Below the pieces are notes generated by a model. The model worked only from the letters and a program-made list of their open reading frames with translations. It did not search any database and had not been told where the DNA came from. DNA of 60,398 nucleotides from assembly GCF_002086285.1 (NCBI RefSeq), contig NZ_MVHU01000028.1, positions 1-60,398 on the forward strand. Reading direction: 5' to 3'. The stretch is from Mycolicibacter kumamotonensis (lineage in GTDB: Bacteria > Actinomycetota > Actinomycetes > Mycobacteriales > Mycobacteriaceae). Of the stretch, positions 43,311-51,929 are shown piece by piece; the stretch's first letter is position 1, and each line of letters opens with the position of its first letter. A program made the translations under genes and the position numbers.

Positions 43311-43339
43311 TTGCGTCAGGCTCCGAAGCGCGTTATCCT
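43311..43339 (+). promoter_or_regulatory. Candidate rho promoter
   Basis: TTGCGT (43311-43316), 17 bp, TATCCT (43334-43339). The start near 43346 leaves a leader of about 205 bases before the rho GTG. The leader holds a perfect palindrome CACCGTCGACGGTG (43465-43478) and a 38-codon frame (43386-43502). Confidence 0.5.
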
Positions 43340-43553
43340 CGGTCCCGTCCCGCATTCGCGGCATCAGCACCTGGATCAGACTGCGATGTCACTGGGATGC
43401 CACCAAATTCTTCCCGTAGCTGACGGCTTGCGATTCGATGCCGTCGATACGGGTATCACCGTTACACCGTCGACGGTGACACGCACTCGGCGACTCCGCT
43501 GAATGCACCCAACCCCTCGCGTGACAAAACCGACGAGGGAAGAAAGGAAATCC

Positions 43554-45539
43554 GTGACCGAAACGGACCTCTTCACGGCTGAAGGCGGCACTGGGCAGGC
43601 TTCACTGCCGACTGCCCAGAGCGCTCCCGAGAACCCGAGCCAGGTGGCCGCTGAGGCCTCCACTACCAGCGGCGGCGTCGCTGCGCCCACCACCGAGTCG
43701 GCCCCCGTTGCGGCGCCGGACAACGGTGCCGCAACAACCACGCCGGAGCCCTCGTTGTCGGCGATGGTGCTGCCCGAGCTGCGGGCGCTGGCCAACCGCG
43801 TCGGCGTCAAAGGCACCTCCGGGATGCGTAAGAGCGAGCTGATCGCCGCGATCCGCGAGGTCGGCGGCAGCGGCGGCAATGGTGGCAATGGCGGCAACGC
43901 CGCAGCCCCGAAGGCTGAAGCCCCGAACACCGAAGCCCAGAACGCCGAGGCCACCCGCACCGAGTCCGCTGCCAACGGCGCGGCCAACGGTGCTGAGCCG
44001 GCGCGCGCCGAGGCCGCCGAGACCGGCGAGGCCCGAGCGCCCGAGGCGCCGCCGCGTCGCGAGCGGCGCAGCGCCAGCCGCGGTACCGGCGCGCCCTCCG
44101 TCGACGGCGGCGCAGACCAGGACAAGGGCGAGTCCCGCAAGCAGGACGAGTCCCGCAAGCAGGACAAGCCCGACGAGAAGGCCGACCAGGCCGGTGGCCG
44201 CCGTGAGGGCGCCAAGTCCGAGGACTCGTCTCAGTCCAAGGGCGACGAGCAGAACCGGGGCCAGCAGGGCGGCGGCCAGCAGAACGCCGACGACGACGAC
44301 GGACGCGGTGGCCGACGCGGCCGGCGCTTCCGGGACCGTCGCCGCCGTGGCGAACGGGGCGGGGAGGGCGGCGACGCCGAACTGCGCGAAGACGACGTCG
44401 TGCAGCCCGTGGCCGGCATCCTCGACGTGCTGGACAACTACGCGTTCGTGCGCACCTCGGGCTACCTGGCCGGACCCAACGACGTCTACGTGTCGATGAA
44501 CATGGTGCGCAAGAACGGGCTGCGCCGCGGCGACGCGGTGACCGGCGCGGTGCGGGTGCCCCGCGACGGCGAACAGCCCAACCAGCGGCAGAAGTTCAAC
44601 CCGCTGGTGCGGCTGGACTCCGTCAACGGCGGACCCGTCGAGGACGCCAAGAAGCGCCCCGAGTTCTCCAAGCTGACCCCGCTGTACCCCAACCAGCGGC
44701 TGCGGCTGGAGACCACCAGCGAGAAGCTGACCACCCGCGTCATCGACCTGATCATGCCGATCGGCAAGGGGCAGCGTGCGCTGATCGTGTCGCCGCCCAA
44801 GGCCGGTAAGACCACGATCATGCAGGACATCGCCAACGCGATCACCCGCAACAATCCGGAATGCCACCTGATGGTGGTGCTGGTCGACGAACGGCCCGAG
44901 GAAGTCACCGACATGCAGCGCTCGGTCAAGGGCGAGGTCATCGCCTCGACCTTCGACCGGCCGCCGTCGGACCACACCCAGGCCGCCGAGCTGGCCATCG
45001 AGCGGGCCAAGCGCCTGGTCGAGCAGGGCAAGGACGTCGTGGTGCTGCTGGACTCGATCACCCGGCTGGGGCGTGCCTACAACAATGCCTCGCCGGCGTC
45101 GGGCCGCATCCTGTCCGGTGGTGTGGACTCCACCGCGCTGTACCCGCCCAAGCGGTTCCTGGGCGCGGCCCGCAACATCGAGGACGGCGGCTCACTGACC
45201 ATCATCGCCACCGCGATGGTCGAGACCGGCTCCACCGGTGACACGGTGATCTTCGAGGAGTTCAAGGGCACCGGCAACGCCGAGCTCAAGCTGGACCGCA
45301 AGATCGCCGAGCGCCGGGTGTTCCCGGCCGTCGACGTCAACCCGTCGGGCACCCGCAAGGACGAGCTGCTGCTCTCGCCGGACGAGTTCGCGATCGTGCA
45401 CAAGCTGCGTCGGCTGCTCTCGGGCCTGGATTCGCATCAGGCCATCGACCTGCTGATGAGTCAGCTGCGCAAGACCAAGAACAACTACGAGTTCCTGGTC
45501 CAGGTGTCCAAGACCACGCCGGGCATGGACAACGACTGA
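43554..45539 (+). CDS. rho: Transcription termination factor Rho
   Basis: 661 residues from the GTG at 43554 (AAAGGAAA upstream; the frame is open to 43503 but the family start V-T-E-T-D-L begins here). N-terminal Rho-N helix (LPELRALANRVGVKG), then a long disordered insert, about residues 105-280, rich in Gly, Asn, Glu, Arg and Gln with short repeats (GGNGG, SRKQDE); then the RNA-binding fold and ATPase: Walker A PPKAGKTT around 414-421, DSITRLGRAYN, Q-loop and R-loop. The insert is larger than in the Mtb protein, which lets Rho act on structured RNA. ATP-driven RNA translocase that ends transcription. Confidence 0.96.
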   Translation: MTETDLFTAEGGTGQASLPTAQSAPENPSQVAAEASTTSGGVAAPTTESAPVAAPDNGAATTTPEPSLSAMVLPELRALANRVGVKGTSGMRKSELIAAIREVGGSGGNGGNGGNAAAPKAEAPNTEAQNAEATRTESAANGAANGAEPARAEAAETGEARAPEAPPRRERRSASRGTGAPSVDGGADQDKGESRKQDESRKQDKPDEKADQAGGRREGAKSEDSSQSKGDEQNRGQQGGGQQNADDDDGRGGRRGRRFRDRRRRGERGGEGGDAELREDDVVQPVAGILDVLDNYAFVRTSGYLAGPNDVYVSMNMVRKNGLRRGDAVTGAVRVPRDGEQPNQRQKFNPLVRLDSVNGGPVEDAKKRPEFSKLTPLYPNQRLRLETTSEKLTTRVIDLIMPIGKGQRALIVSPPKAGKTTIMQDIANAITRNNPECHLMVVLVDERPEEVTDMQRSVKGEVIASTFDRPPSDHTQAAELAIERAKRLVEQGKDVVVLLDSITRLGRAYNNASPASGRILSGGVDSTALYPPKRFLGAARNIEDGGSLTIIATAMVETGSTGDTVIFEEFKGTGNAELKLDRKIAERRVFPAVDVNPSGTRKDELLLSPDEFAIVHKLRRLLSGLDSHQAIDLLMSQLRKTKNNYEFLVQVSKTTPGMDND

Positions 45540-45563
45540 CCGAGCGCACGGAATAGCGGGGGA

Positions 45564-45585
45564 GGCTCCCGGCGTTTTGGGAGCC
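45564..45585 (+). terminator. Hairpin after rho
   Basis: GGCTCCC (45564-45570), eight-base loop, GGGAGCC (45579-45585). No T-run, as is common in mycobacteria. Its 3' arm overlaps the rpmE -35 box. Confidence 0.55.
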
Positions 45586-45605
45586 GACAGCGCAGCTGGC
45601 ATAAT
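45577..45605 (+). promoter_or_regulatory. Candidate rpmE promoter
   Basis: TTGGGA (45577-45582), 17 bp, CATAAT (45600-45605). Start would be near 45612, about 68 bases before rpmE. Confidence 0.5.
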
Positions 45606-45679
45606 CGAACACCTCAGGTTCCGGTTCACGTCCAGCCCACAGGCGGGCGACCCGGCGACCCACGATCGAAGAGGACATC

Positions 45680-45925
45680 ATGAAATCTGGCATTCACCCT
45701 GCCTACGGCGAGACCACCGTGGTCTGCGGTTGTGGCAACAGCTTCACCACCCGCAGCACCAAGGAGAGCGGCCACATCGTGGTCGAGGTCTGCTCGCAGT
45801 GCCACCCGTTCTACACCGGCAAGCAGAAGATCCTGGACAGCGGCGGCCGGGTCGCACGCTTCGAGAAGCGCTACGGCAAGCGCAACGCCGGTGCCGCTGC
45901 AACTGCAGCAGCCGACGACAAGTAG
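45680..45925 (+). CDS. rpmE: 50S ribosomal protein L31, zinc-binding form
   Basis: 81 residues. Both cysteine pairs of the zinc form (VCGCG and VCSQC) are present, so this is the C+ paralogue used when zinc is sufficient, not the zinc-free RpmE2. SGGRVARFEKRYGKR is the usual rRNA-contact tail. Own promoter and strong terminator indicate an independent transcript. Confidence 0.96.
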   Translation: MKSGIHPAYGETTVVCGCGNSFTTRSTKESGHIVVEVCSQCHPFYTGKQKILDSGGRVARFEKRYGKRNAGAAATAAADDK

Positions 45926-45933
45926 CTCCCTCA

Positions 45934-45973
45934 CCGACGCCCGGAACGTGCCAGCACGTCATCCGGGCGTCGG
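45934..45973 (+). terminator. Long terminator hairpin between rpmE and prfA
   Basis: CCGACGCCCGGA (45934-45945) pairs perfectly with TCCGGGCGTCGG (45962-45973), and the loop itself contains ACGTGC/GCACGT. The near-continuous 18-bp stem, 8 bases after rpmE, is the strongest terminator-like structure in the window; the tail is only weakly T-rich. Confidence 0.75.
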
Positions 45974-45997
45974 CTTGCGTTCGGGGATGGAGGTGAG

Positions 45998-47074
45998 ATG
46001 ACTCAAAGCATTCAGGGGATCGACGCCCTGCTGGCCGAGCACGCCGCCCTGGAAACGCAGCTGTCGGATCCTGAACTGCACAACGATCCGGTCGAGGCGC
46101 GTCGCGCCGGTCGGCGCTTCGCCCAACTGGCCCCCATCATCGCCACCCACCGCAAGCTCGAGTCGGCCCGCGGAGACCTCGAGGCCGCCCGGGAACTGGC
46201 CGCCGACGACGCGTCGTTCGCCGCCGAGGTACCCGAACTCGAGGCCCGTGTCGCCGAACTGGACACCGCCCTCACCGACATGCTGGCGCCCCGCGACCCG
46301 CACGACGCCGACGACATCGTGCTCGAGGTCAAATCCGGCGAAGGCGGCGAGGAATCGGCACTGTTCGCCGCCGATCTGGCCCGCATGTACATCCGCTACG
46401 CAGAACGTCAGGGCTGGAAGGTGACCGTCCTCGACGAGACCACCTCCGACCTCGGCGGATACAAAGACGCCACCCTGACCATCGCCAGCAAGGGCGACAG
46501 CGCCGACGGCGTGTGGTCGCGGATGAAGTTCGAGGGCGGGGTGCACCGCGTGCAGCGAGTGCCGGTGACCGAATCCCAGGGCCGCGTCCACACCTCCGCC
46601 GCCGGCGTGCTCGTCTACCCCGAGCCCGAAGAGGTCGGCGAGGTCCAGATCGACGAGTCGGATCTGCGTATCGACGTCTACCGGTCCTCCGGCAAGGGCG
46701 GCCAGGGTGTCAACACCACCGACTCCGCGGTACGTATCACACACCTGCCGACCGGGATCGTGGTGACCTGCCAGAACGAGCGGTCGCAGCTGCAGAACAA
46801 GGCCCGGGCATTGCAGGTTTTGGCGGCCCGGCTGCAGGCGGTTGCCGAGGAGCAGGCCCAGGCGGATGCCTCGGCCGATCGGGCCAGCCAGATCCGCACC
46901 GTGGACCGCAGCGAGCGCATCCGCACCTACAACTTCCCGGAAAACCGGATCACCGACCACCGCATCGGCTACAAGGCGCACAACCTCGACCAGGTCCTCG
47001 ACGGGGACCTCGATGCGCTGTTCGACGCGCTGGCCGCCGCCGACAAAGAATCCCGGTTGCAGGGGACGTCGTGA
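45998..47074 (+). CDS. prfA: Peptide chain release factor 1
   Basis: 358 residues; GGAGGTGAG before the ATG. The stop-codon reading tripeptide PVT is at 189-191 (the P-A/V-T type of RF1) and the catalytic GGQ at 234-236. Releases peptides at UAA and UAG. Overlaps prmC, which methylates the GGQ glutamine, by 4 bases. Confidence 0.96.
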   Translation: MTQSIQGIDALLAEHAALETQLSDPELHNDPVEARRAGRRFAQLAPIIATHRKLESARGDLEAARELAADDASFAAEVPELEARVAELDTALTDMLAPRDPHDADDIVLEVKSGEGGEESALFAADLARMYIRYAERQGWKVTVLDETTSDLGGYKDATLTIASKGDSADGVWSRMKFEGGVHRVQRVPVTESQGRVHTSAAGVLVYPEPEEVGEVQIDESDLRIDVYRSSGKGGQGVNTTDSAVRITHLPTGIVVTCQNERSQLQNKARALQVLAARLQAVAEEQAQADASADRASQIRTVDRSERIRTYNFPENRITDHRIGYKAHNLDQVLDGDLDALFDALAAADKESRLQGTS

Positions 47075-47922
47075 ACGCACTCCGGGACGCGATCGACTCC
47101 GCCACAGCGGTCTTCGCCGATGCCGGAATCGACTCGGCCCGATACGACGCCGAGGAACTGGCCGCGCATGCCGCCGGTACCGATCGCGGCCGGCTGGCGC
47201 TGCTGGATCCACCCGGCGACGTCTTCTTCGGCCGCTACCGGGAATTGGTCGCCGCGCGCCGATCCCGGATCCCGTTGCAGCATCTGGTCGGGACCGCGGC
47301 GTTCGGCCCGGTCACGCTGCACGTCGGTCCGGGAGTGTTCATCCCGCGGCCGGAAACCGAGGCGATGCTGGAATGGGTGCTGAAAGCGGCTAGGACCCAA
47401 GGATTTCCGCCGCCCTCGGTGATCGTCGACGCCTGCACCGGTTCGGGTGCGCTGGCGATCGCGTTGGCCGCCAGTCTTCCCGACGCCCGGGTACTCGCCG
47501 TGGATGACTCCTTAACCGCGCTGAGCTACGCGCAACGCAACTGCGCGGACACCTCGGTGGAATTGATCCGCGCGGATGTCACCGCGCCCGGTGTGCTCTC
47601 GGAGCTGGCCGGCCGGGTAGACCTACTGGTGAGCAACCCGCCCTACATCCCCGAAGGCGCGGAGTTGGATCCTGAAGTAGCTCAGCACGATCCGGCGCAT
47701 GCATTATTCGGCGGCCCGGACGGCATGTCGGTGATCACACCGCTGGCGGCCCTGGCGGCACGCCTGCTGCGTCCCGGCGGCCTGTTCGCTGTCGAACACG
47801 ACGACACCACCGCGGCGGCGACGGTCGAAACCGTGTGCAGCACCGGATCGTTCGATCACGTGGTGTCCCGATCGGACCTGACCGGCCGGCCCCGGTTCGT
47901 GACGGCGGTCAGGAACGGCTAA
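47071..47922 (+). CDS. prmC: Release factor glutamine methyltransferase
   Basis: 283 residues from the GTG overlapping the prfA stop. SAM-binding VDACTGSGALAIALA and the glutamine-binding NPPYIPEGAEL (NPPY) are diagnostic of PrmC/HemK. Methylates Gln235 of RF1. Position equals Rv1300 (hemK). Confidence 0.94.
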   Translation: MNALRDAIDSATAVFADAGIDSARYDAEELAAHAAGTDRGRLALLDPPGDVFFGRYRELVAARRSRIPLQHLVGTAAFGPVTLHVGPGVFIPRPETEAMLEWVLKAARTQGFPPPSVIVDACTGSGALAIALAASLPDARVLAVDDSLTALSYAQRNCADTSVELIRADVTAPGVLSELAGRVDLLVSNPPYIPEGAELDPEVAQHDPAHALFGGPDGMSVITPLAALAARLLRPGGLFAVEHDDTTAAATVETVCSTGSFDHVVSRSDLTGRPRFVTAVRNG

Positions 47923-47924
47923 CC

Positions 47925-48584
47925 ATGACAGAGGTTTTCGACTGTGCAGACGTCGATCAGCGCGCGGCGGGTATCGCGGCGGCTATCGACGCGGTCCGCA
48001 GCGGCCGGTTGACGGTGCTGCCCACCGACACCGTCTACGGTATCGGCGCCGATGCGTTCAACGCCGCCGGGGTGACCGCGTTGCTGGCAGCCAAGGCGCG
48101 GGGTCGTGAGATGCCGGTGGGGGTGCTGGTCGGGTCGTGGAACTCCATCGACGGGCTGGCCCTGGTGGTGCCCGATACCGCCCGCGAGCTGATCCGGGCG
48201 TTCTGGCCGGGGGCGCTCAGCATCATCGTCACCCAGGCTCCGTCACTGCAGTGGGACCTCGGGGAGGCCCAAGGCACCGTCATGGTGCGCATGCCGCTGC
48301 ACCCGGTGGCGCTTGAGGTACTCAAAGCCGTCGGCCCGATGGCGGTGTCGAGCGCCAACGTCTCCGGCGGCGCACCGGCCGTCGACGCCGCAGAGGCGCG
48401 CCGCCAACTCGGCGAGGCCGTCGACGTCTACCTCGACGCGGGCCCGGCCGAGCAGGGGCAGGCCTCGACGATCGTCGATCTGACCGGGCCCGCGCCGCGC
48501 ATCGTCCGGGCCGGGCCGGTCTCGGCCGAGCAGATCGGGGCGGTGCTGGGGCTGGACCCGGCCGCGCTGACAGGGGCGCCGTGA
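47925..48584 (+). CDS. L-threonylcarbamoyladenylate synthase (Sua5/YrdC family)
   Basis: 219 residues; ATG two bases after prmC. The Sua5/YrdC nucleotide-threonine site shows as LPTDTVYGIGADA, KARGREMPVGVLVGS and AVSSANVSGG. It activates threonine with bicarbonate and ATP for the t6A modification of ANN-decoding tRNAs. YrdC-length rather than the long Sua5 form. Coupled to wecA by 4 bases. Confidence 0.92.
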   Translation: MTEVFDCADVDQRAAGIAAAIDAVRSGRLTVLPTDTVYGIGADAFNAAGVTALLAAKARGREMPVGVLVGSWNSIDGLALVVPDTARELIRAFWPGALSIIVTQAPSLQWDLGEAQGTVMVRMPLHPVALEVLKAVGPMAVSSANVSGGAPAVDAAEARRQLGEAVDVYLDAGPAEQGQASTIVDLTGPAPRIVRAGPVSAEQIGAVLGLDPAALTGAP

Positions 48585-49759
48585 CCAGCCTGCTCGCGCT
48601 TGCCGACCGTGGCGCCGGAGTGCCGCTGCGTGAGCTCGCGCTGGTCGGGTTGACCGCCGCGATCATCACCTACTTCACTACCGGGCCGGTCCGCTGGCTC
48701 GCCACGCGGTTCGGTGCGGTCGCCTATCCGCGCGAACGCGACGTTCATGTGCAGCCGACCCCCCGGATGGGCGGGCTGGCGATGTATGTCGGAATCGTCG
48801 CCGCGATCTTCTTGGCATCCCAGCTGCCTGCGCTCACCCGGGGCTTCGTCTATTCCACCGGCATGCCGGCGGTGGTGCTGGCCGGCGGCGTCATCATGGG
48901 GATCGGCCTGCTCGACGACAAGTGGGGCCTGGACGCCCTGACCAAGTTCGCCGGCCAGATCACCGCGGCCAGCGTGCTGGTCACCATGGGCGTCGCCTGG
49001 AGCGTGCTCTACATCCCGATGGGCGGCGTCGGCACGGTGGTGCTGGATCAGGTGTCGTCGATCCTGCTCACCCTGGCGCTGACGGTGTCGGTGGTCAACG
49101 CGATGAACTTCGTCGACGGCCTCGACGGGCTCGCGGCCGGGCTGGGTCTGATCACGGCACTGGCGATCTGCCTGTTCTCCGTGGGCCTACTGCAGGATCA
49201 CGGCGGCGACGTGCTCTTCTACCCGCCGGCGCTGATCTCGGTGGTGCTCGCCGGGGCCTGTCTGGGCTTCCTGCCGCACAACTTTCATCCCGCCAAGATC
49301 TTCATGGGCGATTCCGGCTCGATGCTGATCGGGCTGATGCTGGCCGCCGCCTCCACGACCGCGGCGGGGCCGATCTCGCAGAGCGCGTACGGCGCTCGCG
49401 ACGTGTTCGCGCTGCTGTCTCCGTTCCTGCTGGTGGCGGCGGTGGTGTGTGTGCCGGCGCTGGACATGCTGCTGGCGATCATCCGTCGCACCCGCGCCGG
49501 ACGCAGCCCGTTCAGCCCCGACAAGATGCACCTGCACCACCGGTTGCTGCAGATCGGCCACTCGCACCGTCGGGTGGTGCTGTTGATCTACCTGTGGGTG
49601 GCGATAGTCGCGTTCGGCACCGCGGGCACCATCTTCTTCGACCCGCGCTACACCGGGGCGGTGATGCTGGGCGCGATGCTCATCGCGATTGTGGTTACGC
49701 TCATTCCGCTGCTGCGTCGCGAGGACGGCCTGGAAGACAGCCCCTACGACGCGCGGTAG
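48581..49759 (+). CDS. wecA: Undecaprenyl-phosphate GlcNAc-1-phosphate transferase WecA
   Basis: 392 residues with about eleven membrane helices. Motifs of the polyprenyl-phosphate transferase family: PRMGGLAMY, GLLDDKWGLDAL (D112-D113), NFVDGLDGLAAG, FMGDSGSM and the late HLHHRLLQIGHSHR. In mycobacteria it moves GlcNAc-1-P to decaprenyl phosphate, the first step of the linker joining arabinogalactan to peptidoglycan (Rv1302, rfe). Confidence 0.94.
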   Translation: MTSLLALADRGAGVPLRELALVGLTAAIITYFTTGPVRWLATRFGAVAYPRERDVHVQPTPRMGGLAMYVGIVAAIFLASQLPALTRGFVYSTGMPAVVLAGGVIMGIGLLDDKWGLDALTKFAGQITAASVLVTMGVAWSVLYIPMGGVGTVVLDQVSSILLTLALTVSVVNAMNFVDGLDGLAAGLGLITALAICLFSVGLLQDHGGDVLFYPPALISVVLAGACLGFLPHNFHPAKIFMGDSGSMLIGLMLAAASTTAAGPISQSAYGARDVFALLSPFLLVAAVVCVPALDMLLAIIRRTRAGRSPFSPDKMHLHHRLLQIGHSHRRVVLLIYLWVAIVAFGTAGTIFFDPRYTGAVMLGAMLIAIVVTLIPLLRREDGLEDSPYDAR

Positions 49760-49762
49760 TAG

Positions 49763-49779
49763 CACCGTCTACGATGGTG
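49763..49779 (+). terminator. Small hairpin after wecA
   Basis: CACCGTC (49763-49769), TAC, GATGGTG (49773-49779) with one G-U pair, 4 bases after the wecA stop. The rest of the 49760-49874 gap probably holds the atp promoter, but I see no clear hexamer pair. Confidence 0.4.
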
Positions 49780-49874
49780 TTGTAGGTGGTTCCGTAGCGC
49801 GTTCGGGCATCCGATACGCTCGGCGGGCAACTTCACGACAGTGACGCAGGGCAAGTCGAGATTGGGGTGAGGCG

Positions 49875-50321
49875 GTGACGACACCAGCGCAGGATGCGCC
49901 GTTGGTGTTGCCGTCGGTGGTGTTCCAGCCGATTCGGCTGTCACTGATCTGTGTCGCTCTGACCGCTGCCGCAATCGCTGCGGCCGCTCAATTCGGCCGA
50001 CCGCTCTTCGGAGTGTTCTTCGGGCTGGGCTTGGCGCTCGGCCTGGGCAATGCACTGCTGATCCGCCGGTCCGCGCTGAAGATCACCGCCTCTGACCATC
50101 CGCTGAAGAAGAAGATGGCGCTGAACTCGGCGTCTCGTCTGCTGGTCATCAGCGTGATCGGCCTGGCGATCGCTTACCAGTTCCGTCCAGAGGGCCTCGG
50201 CGCGCTGTTCGGATTGGCCTTGTTCGAGGTAGTGCTGGTGCTGACCACCATGCTGCCAGTGGTAAAAAAGCTCCGCGCGCAAGCGTCAGAGTCCGGCGCT
50301 GAAGGGACGAATAATGACTGA
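49875..50321 (+). CDS. atpI: ATP synthase accessory protein AtpI
   Basis: 148 residues, GTG start; four hydrophobic segments with the basic stretch HPLKKKMALNSASR between helices 2 and 3. Place before atpB and length fit mycobacterial Rv1303. AtpI-type proteins help c-ring assembly or ion handling; sequence identity is usually low, so context carries the assignment. Overlaps atpB by 8 bases. Confidence 0.85.
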   Translation: MTTPAQDAPLVLPSVVFQPIRLSLICVALTAAAIAAAAQFGRPLFGVFFGLGLALGLGNALLIRRSALKITASDHPLKKKMALNSASRLLVISVIGLAIAYQFRPEGLGALFGLALFEVVLVLTTMLPVVKKLRAQASESGAEGTNND

Positions 50322-51069
50322 GTCGATCCTGGCTGAGGGGGCCATCGAGGTCGGCCACCACGAGACCGCGGTATGGCCGCTGGTCGGTGAGGTCAACATC
50401 GACACCATCACCTCCACCGCGATCGCAGCGGTGATCGTGATCGCCCTGGCGCTTTTCCTGCGCGCCAAAGTCACCTCGACCGGGGTCCCCAGCGGCGTGC
50501 AGCTGTTCTTCGAGGCGATCACCATTCAGATGCGCAACCAGATCGAGGGTGCCATCGGGATGAAGATCGCCCCGTTCGTGCTGCCCCTGGCGGTGACGAT
50601 CTTCGTCTTCATCCTGGTCTGTAACTGGCTGTCGGTGCTGCCGGTGCAGTACGCCGACGAGCACGGCATCCATGAGCTGATCACCTCGGCGGCCGGCGAC
50701 ATCAACTTCGTGCTGGCCCTGGCGCTCTTCGTGTTCTGCGGCTACCACCTGGCCGGGTTCTGGCGCCGTGGCTTCCTCGGCCACCCGCTGCGGCTGCTCA
50801 AGGGCCACGTTGCGATCCTGGCTCCGATCAACCTGGTCGAAGAGGTCGCCAAGCCGGTTTCGCTCTCTCTGCGTCTGTTCGGCAACATCTTCGCCGGCGG
50901 CATCCTGGTCAGCCTGATCGCGTTGCTCGGCCCCTACTTCATGGTGGCGCCGAACGCGATCTGGAAGACCTTCGACCTGTTCGTCGGCCTGATCCAGGCG
51001 TTCATCTTCGCGCTGCTGACCATCCTGTACTTCAGCCAGGCCATGGAGCTCGAAGAAGACCACCACTAG
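50314..51069 (+). CDS. atpB: ATP synthase subunit a
   Basis: 251 residues, five to six membrane helices. The essential arginine R187 lies in SLSLRLFGNIFAGG; the second conserved region is near the C-terminus (FVGLIQAFIFALLTILYFSQA). Forms the proton half-channels next to the c-ring. Confidence 0.96.
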   Translation: MTESILAEGAIEVGHHETAVWPLVGEVNIDTITSTAIAAVIVIALALFLRAKVTSTGVPSGVQLFFEAITIQMRNQIEGAIGMKIAPFVLPLAVTIFVFILVCNWLSVLPVQYADEHGIHELITSAAGDINFVLALALFVFCGYHLAGFWRRGFLGHPLRLLKGHVAILAPINLVEEVAKPVSLSLRLFGNIFAGGILVSLIALLGPYFMVAPNAIWKTFDLFVGLIQAFIFALLTILYFSQAMELEEDHH

Positions 51070-51094
51070 TAGTACCTGCACGACCACATCAGAC

Positions 51095-51112
51095 CTGGTA
51101 GAGCACTACCAG
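51095..51112 (+). other. Intra-operon hairpin before atpE
   Basis: CTGGTAG (51095-51101), loop AGCA, CTACCAG (51106-51112): a perfect 7-bp stem just upstream of the strong AGGAGG ribosome site (51119-51124) of atpE. Possibly an mRNA processing or stability element that raises c-subunit output. Confidence 0.55.
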
Positions 51113-51130
51113 CTAGCAAGGAGGAATGAA

Positions 51131-51391
51131 ATGGCAGATCCCAATCTGATCGGACTCGGTGCCCTCATCGGCGGCGGTCTCATCATGGGCGGCGGTGCCA
51201 TCGGCGCCGGTATCGGTGACGGTATCGCCGGTAACGCCCTGATCGCCGGCATCGCCCGTCAGCCCGAAGCGCAGGGTCGCCTGTTCACCCCGTTCTTCAT
51301 CACCGTTGGTCTGGTCGAGGCGGCCTACTTCATCAACCTGGCCTTCATGGCGTTGTTCGTCTTCGCCACCCCGATCGCCGCGCAGCAGTAA
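51131..51391 (+). CDS. atpE: ATP synthase subunit c
   Basis: 86 residues, two helices. Proton-carrying E63 in GLVEAAYFINL; D30 in GAGIGDG. With numbering offset by two from Mtb (E61, A63, I66, D28), every residue linked to bedaquiline binding that I can align is the susceptible type. AGGAGG six bases before the ATG is the best ribosome site of the operon, fitting the need for many copies. Confidence 0.97.
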   Translation: MADPNLIGLGALIGGGLIMGGGAIGAGIGDGIAGNALIAGIARQPEAQGRLFTPFFITVGLVEAAYFINLAFMALFVFATPIAAQQ

Positions 51392-51399
51392 CGCACAAG

Positions 51400-51921
51400 A
51401 TGGGTGACATGAGCGTTGCTGTTCTCGCTATGAGCGAGGCGGCTGAGGAAGGCCCGCAGAAGAGCTTCCTCATTCCCGACGGCACCTTCTTCGTCGTGCT
51501 CGCGATCTTTGTGATCGTGCTCGGCGTGATCAGTACCTTCGTGGTGCCGCCGATCATGAAGGTGCTGCGGGAGCGCGAGAACATGGTCACCAAGACGCTC
51601 GCCGACAACCGGGAGTCTGCCGAGCAGTTCGCGGCCGCCGATGCCGATTACGAGAAGCAGATGGCGGCGGCGCGCCTTGAGGCCAGCACGGCACGCGACG
51701 AAGCTCGTGCCGAGGGGCGCAAGGTGATCGACGAGCAGCGCTCGGCGGCCGAGGCGGAGGTGGCCTCGACATTGCAGGCCGCCACCGACAAGCTCAAGCA
51801 AGAAGGCGATGCGGTGAGTGAGCAGCTGCAGGCCCGGGTGGAGACGCTGTCTGCCACCTTGGCCAGCCGGATCCTCGGCGTTGAGGTCGAGGCACTTTCC
51901 GCGGCGAGTACGGGGCGGTAG
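51400..51921 (+). CDS. atpF: ATP synthase subunit b
   Basis: 173 residues: one membrane helix (FFVVLAIFVIVLGVISTFVV, about 30-49), then a long charged helix rich in Ala, Glu, Arg forming the peripheral stalk, ending ASRILGVEVEAL. I keep the first ATG (MGDMSVA), matching the Mtb start. Confidence 0.93.
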   Translation: MGDMSVAVLAMSEAAEEGPQKSFLIPDGTFFVVLAIFVIVLGVISTFVVPPIMKVLRERENMVTKTLADNRESAEQFAAADADYEKQMAAARLEASTARDEARAEGRKVIDEQRSAAEAEVASTLQAATDKLKQEGDAVSEQLQARVETLSATLASRILGVEVEALSAASTGR

Positions 51922-51929
51922 CAACAGAG

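Noticed and set aside
43386..43502. 38-codon frame in the rho leader as a gene
   Set aside because: No ribosome site and no recognisable protein; kept only as part of the leader finding.
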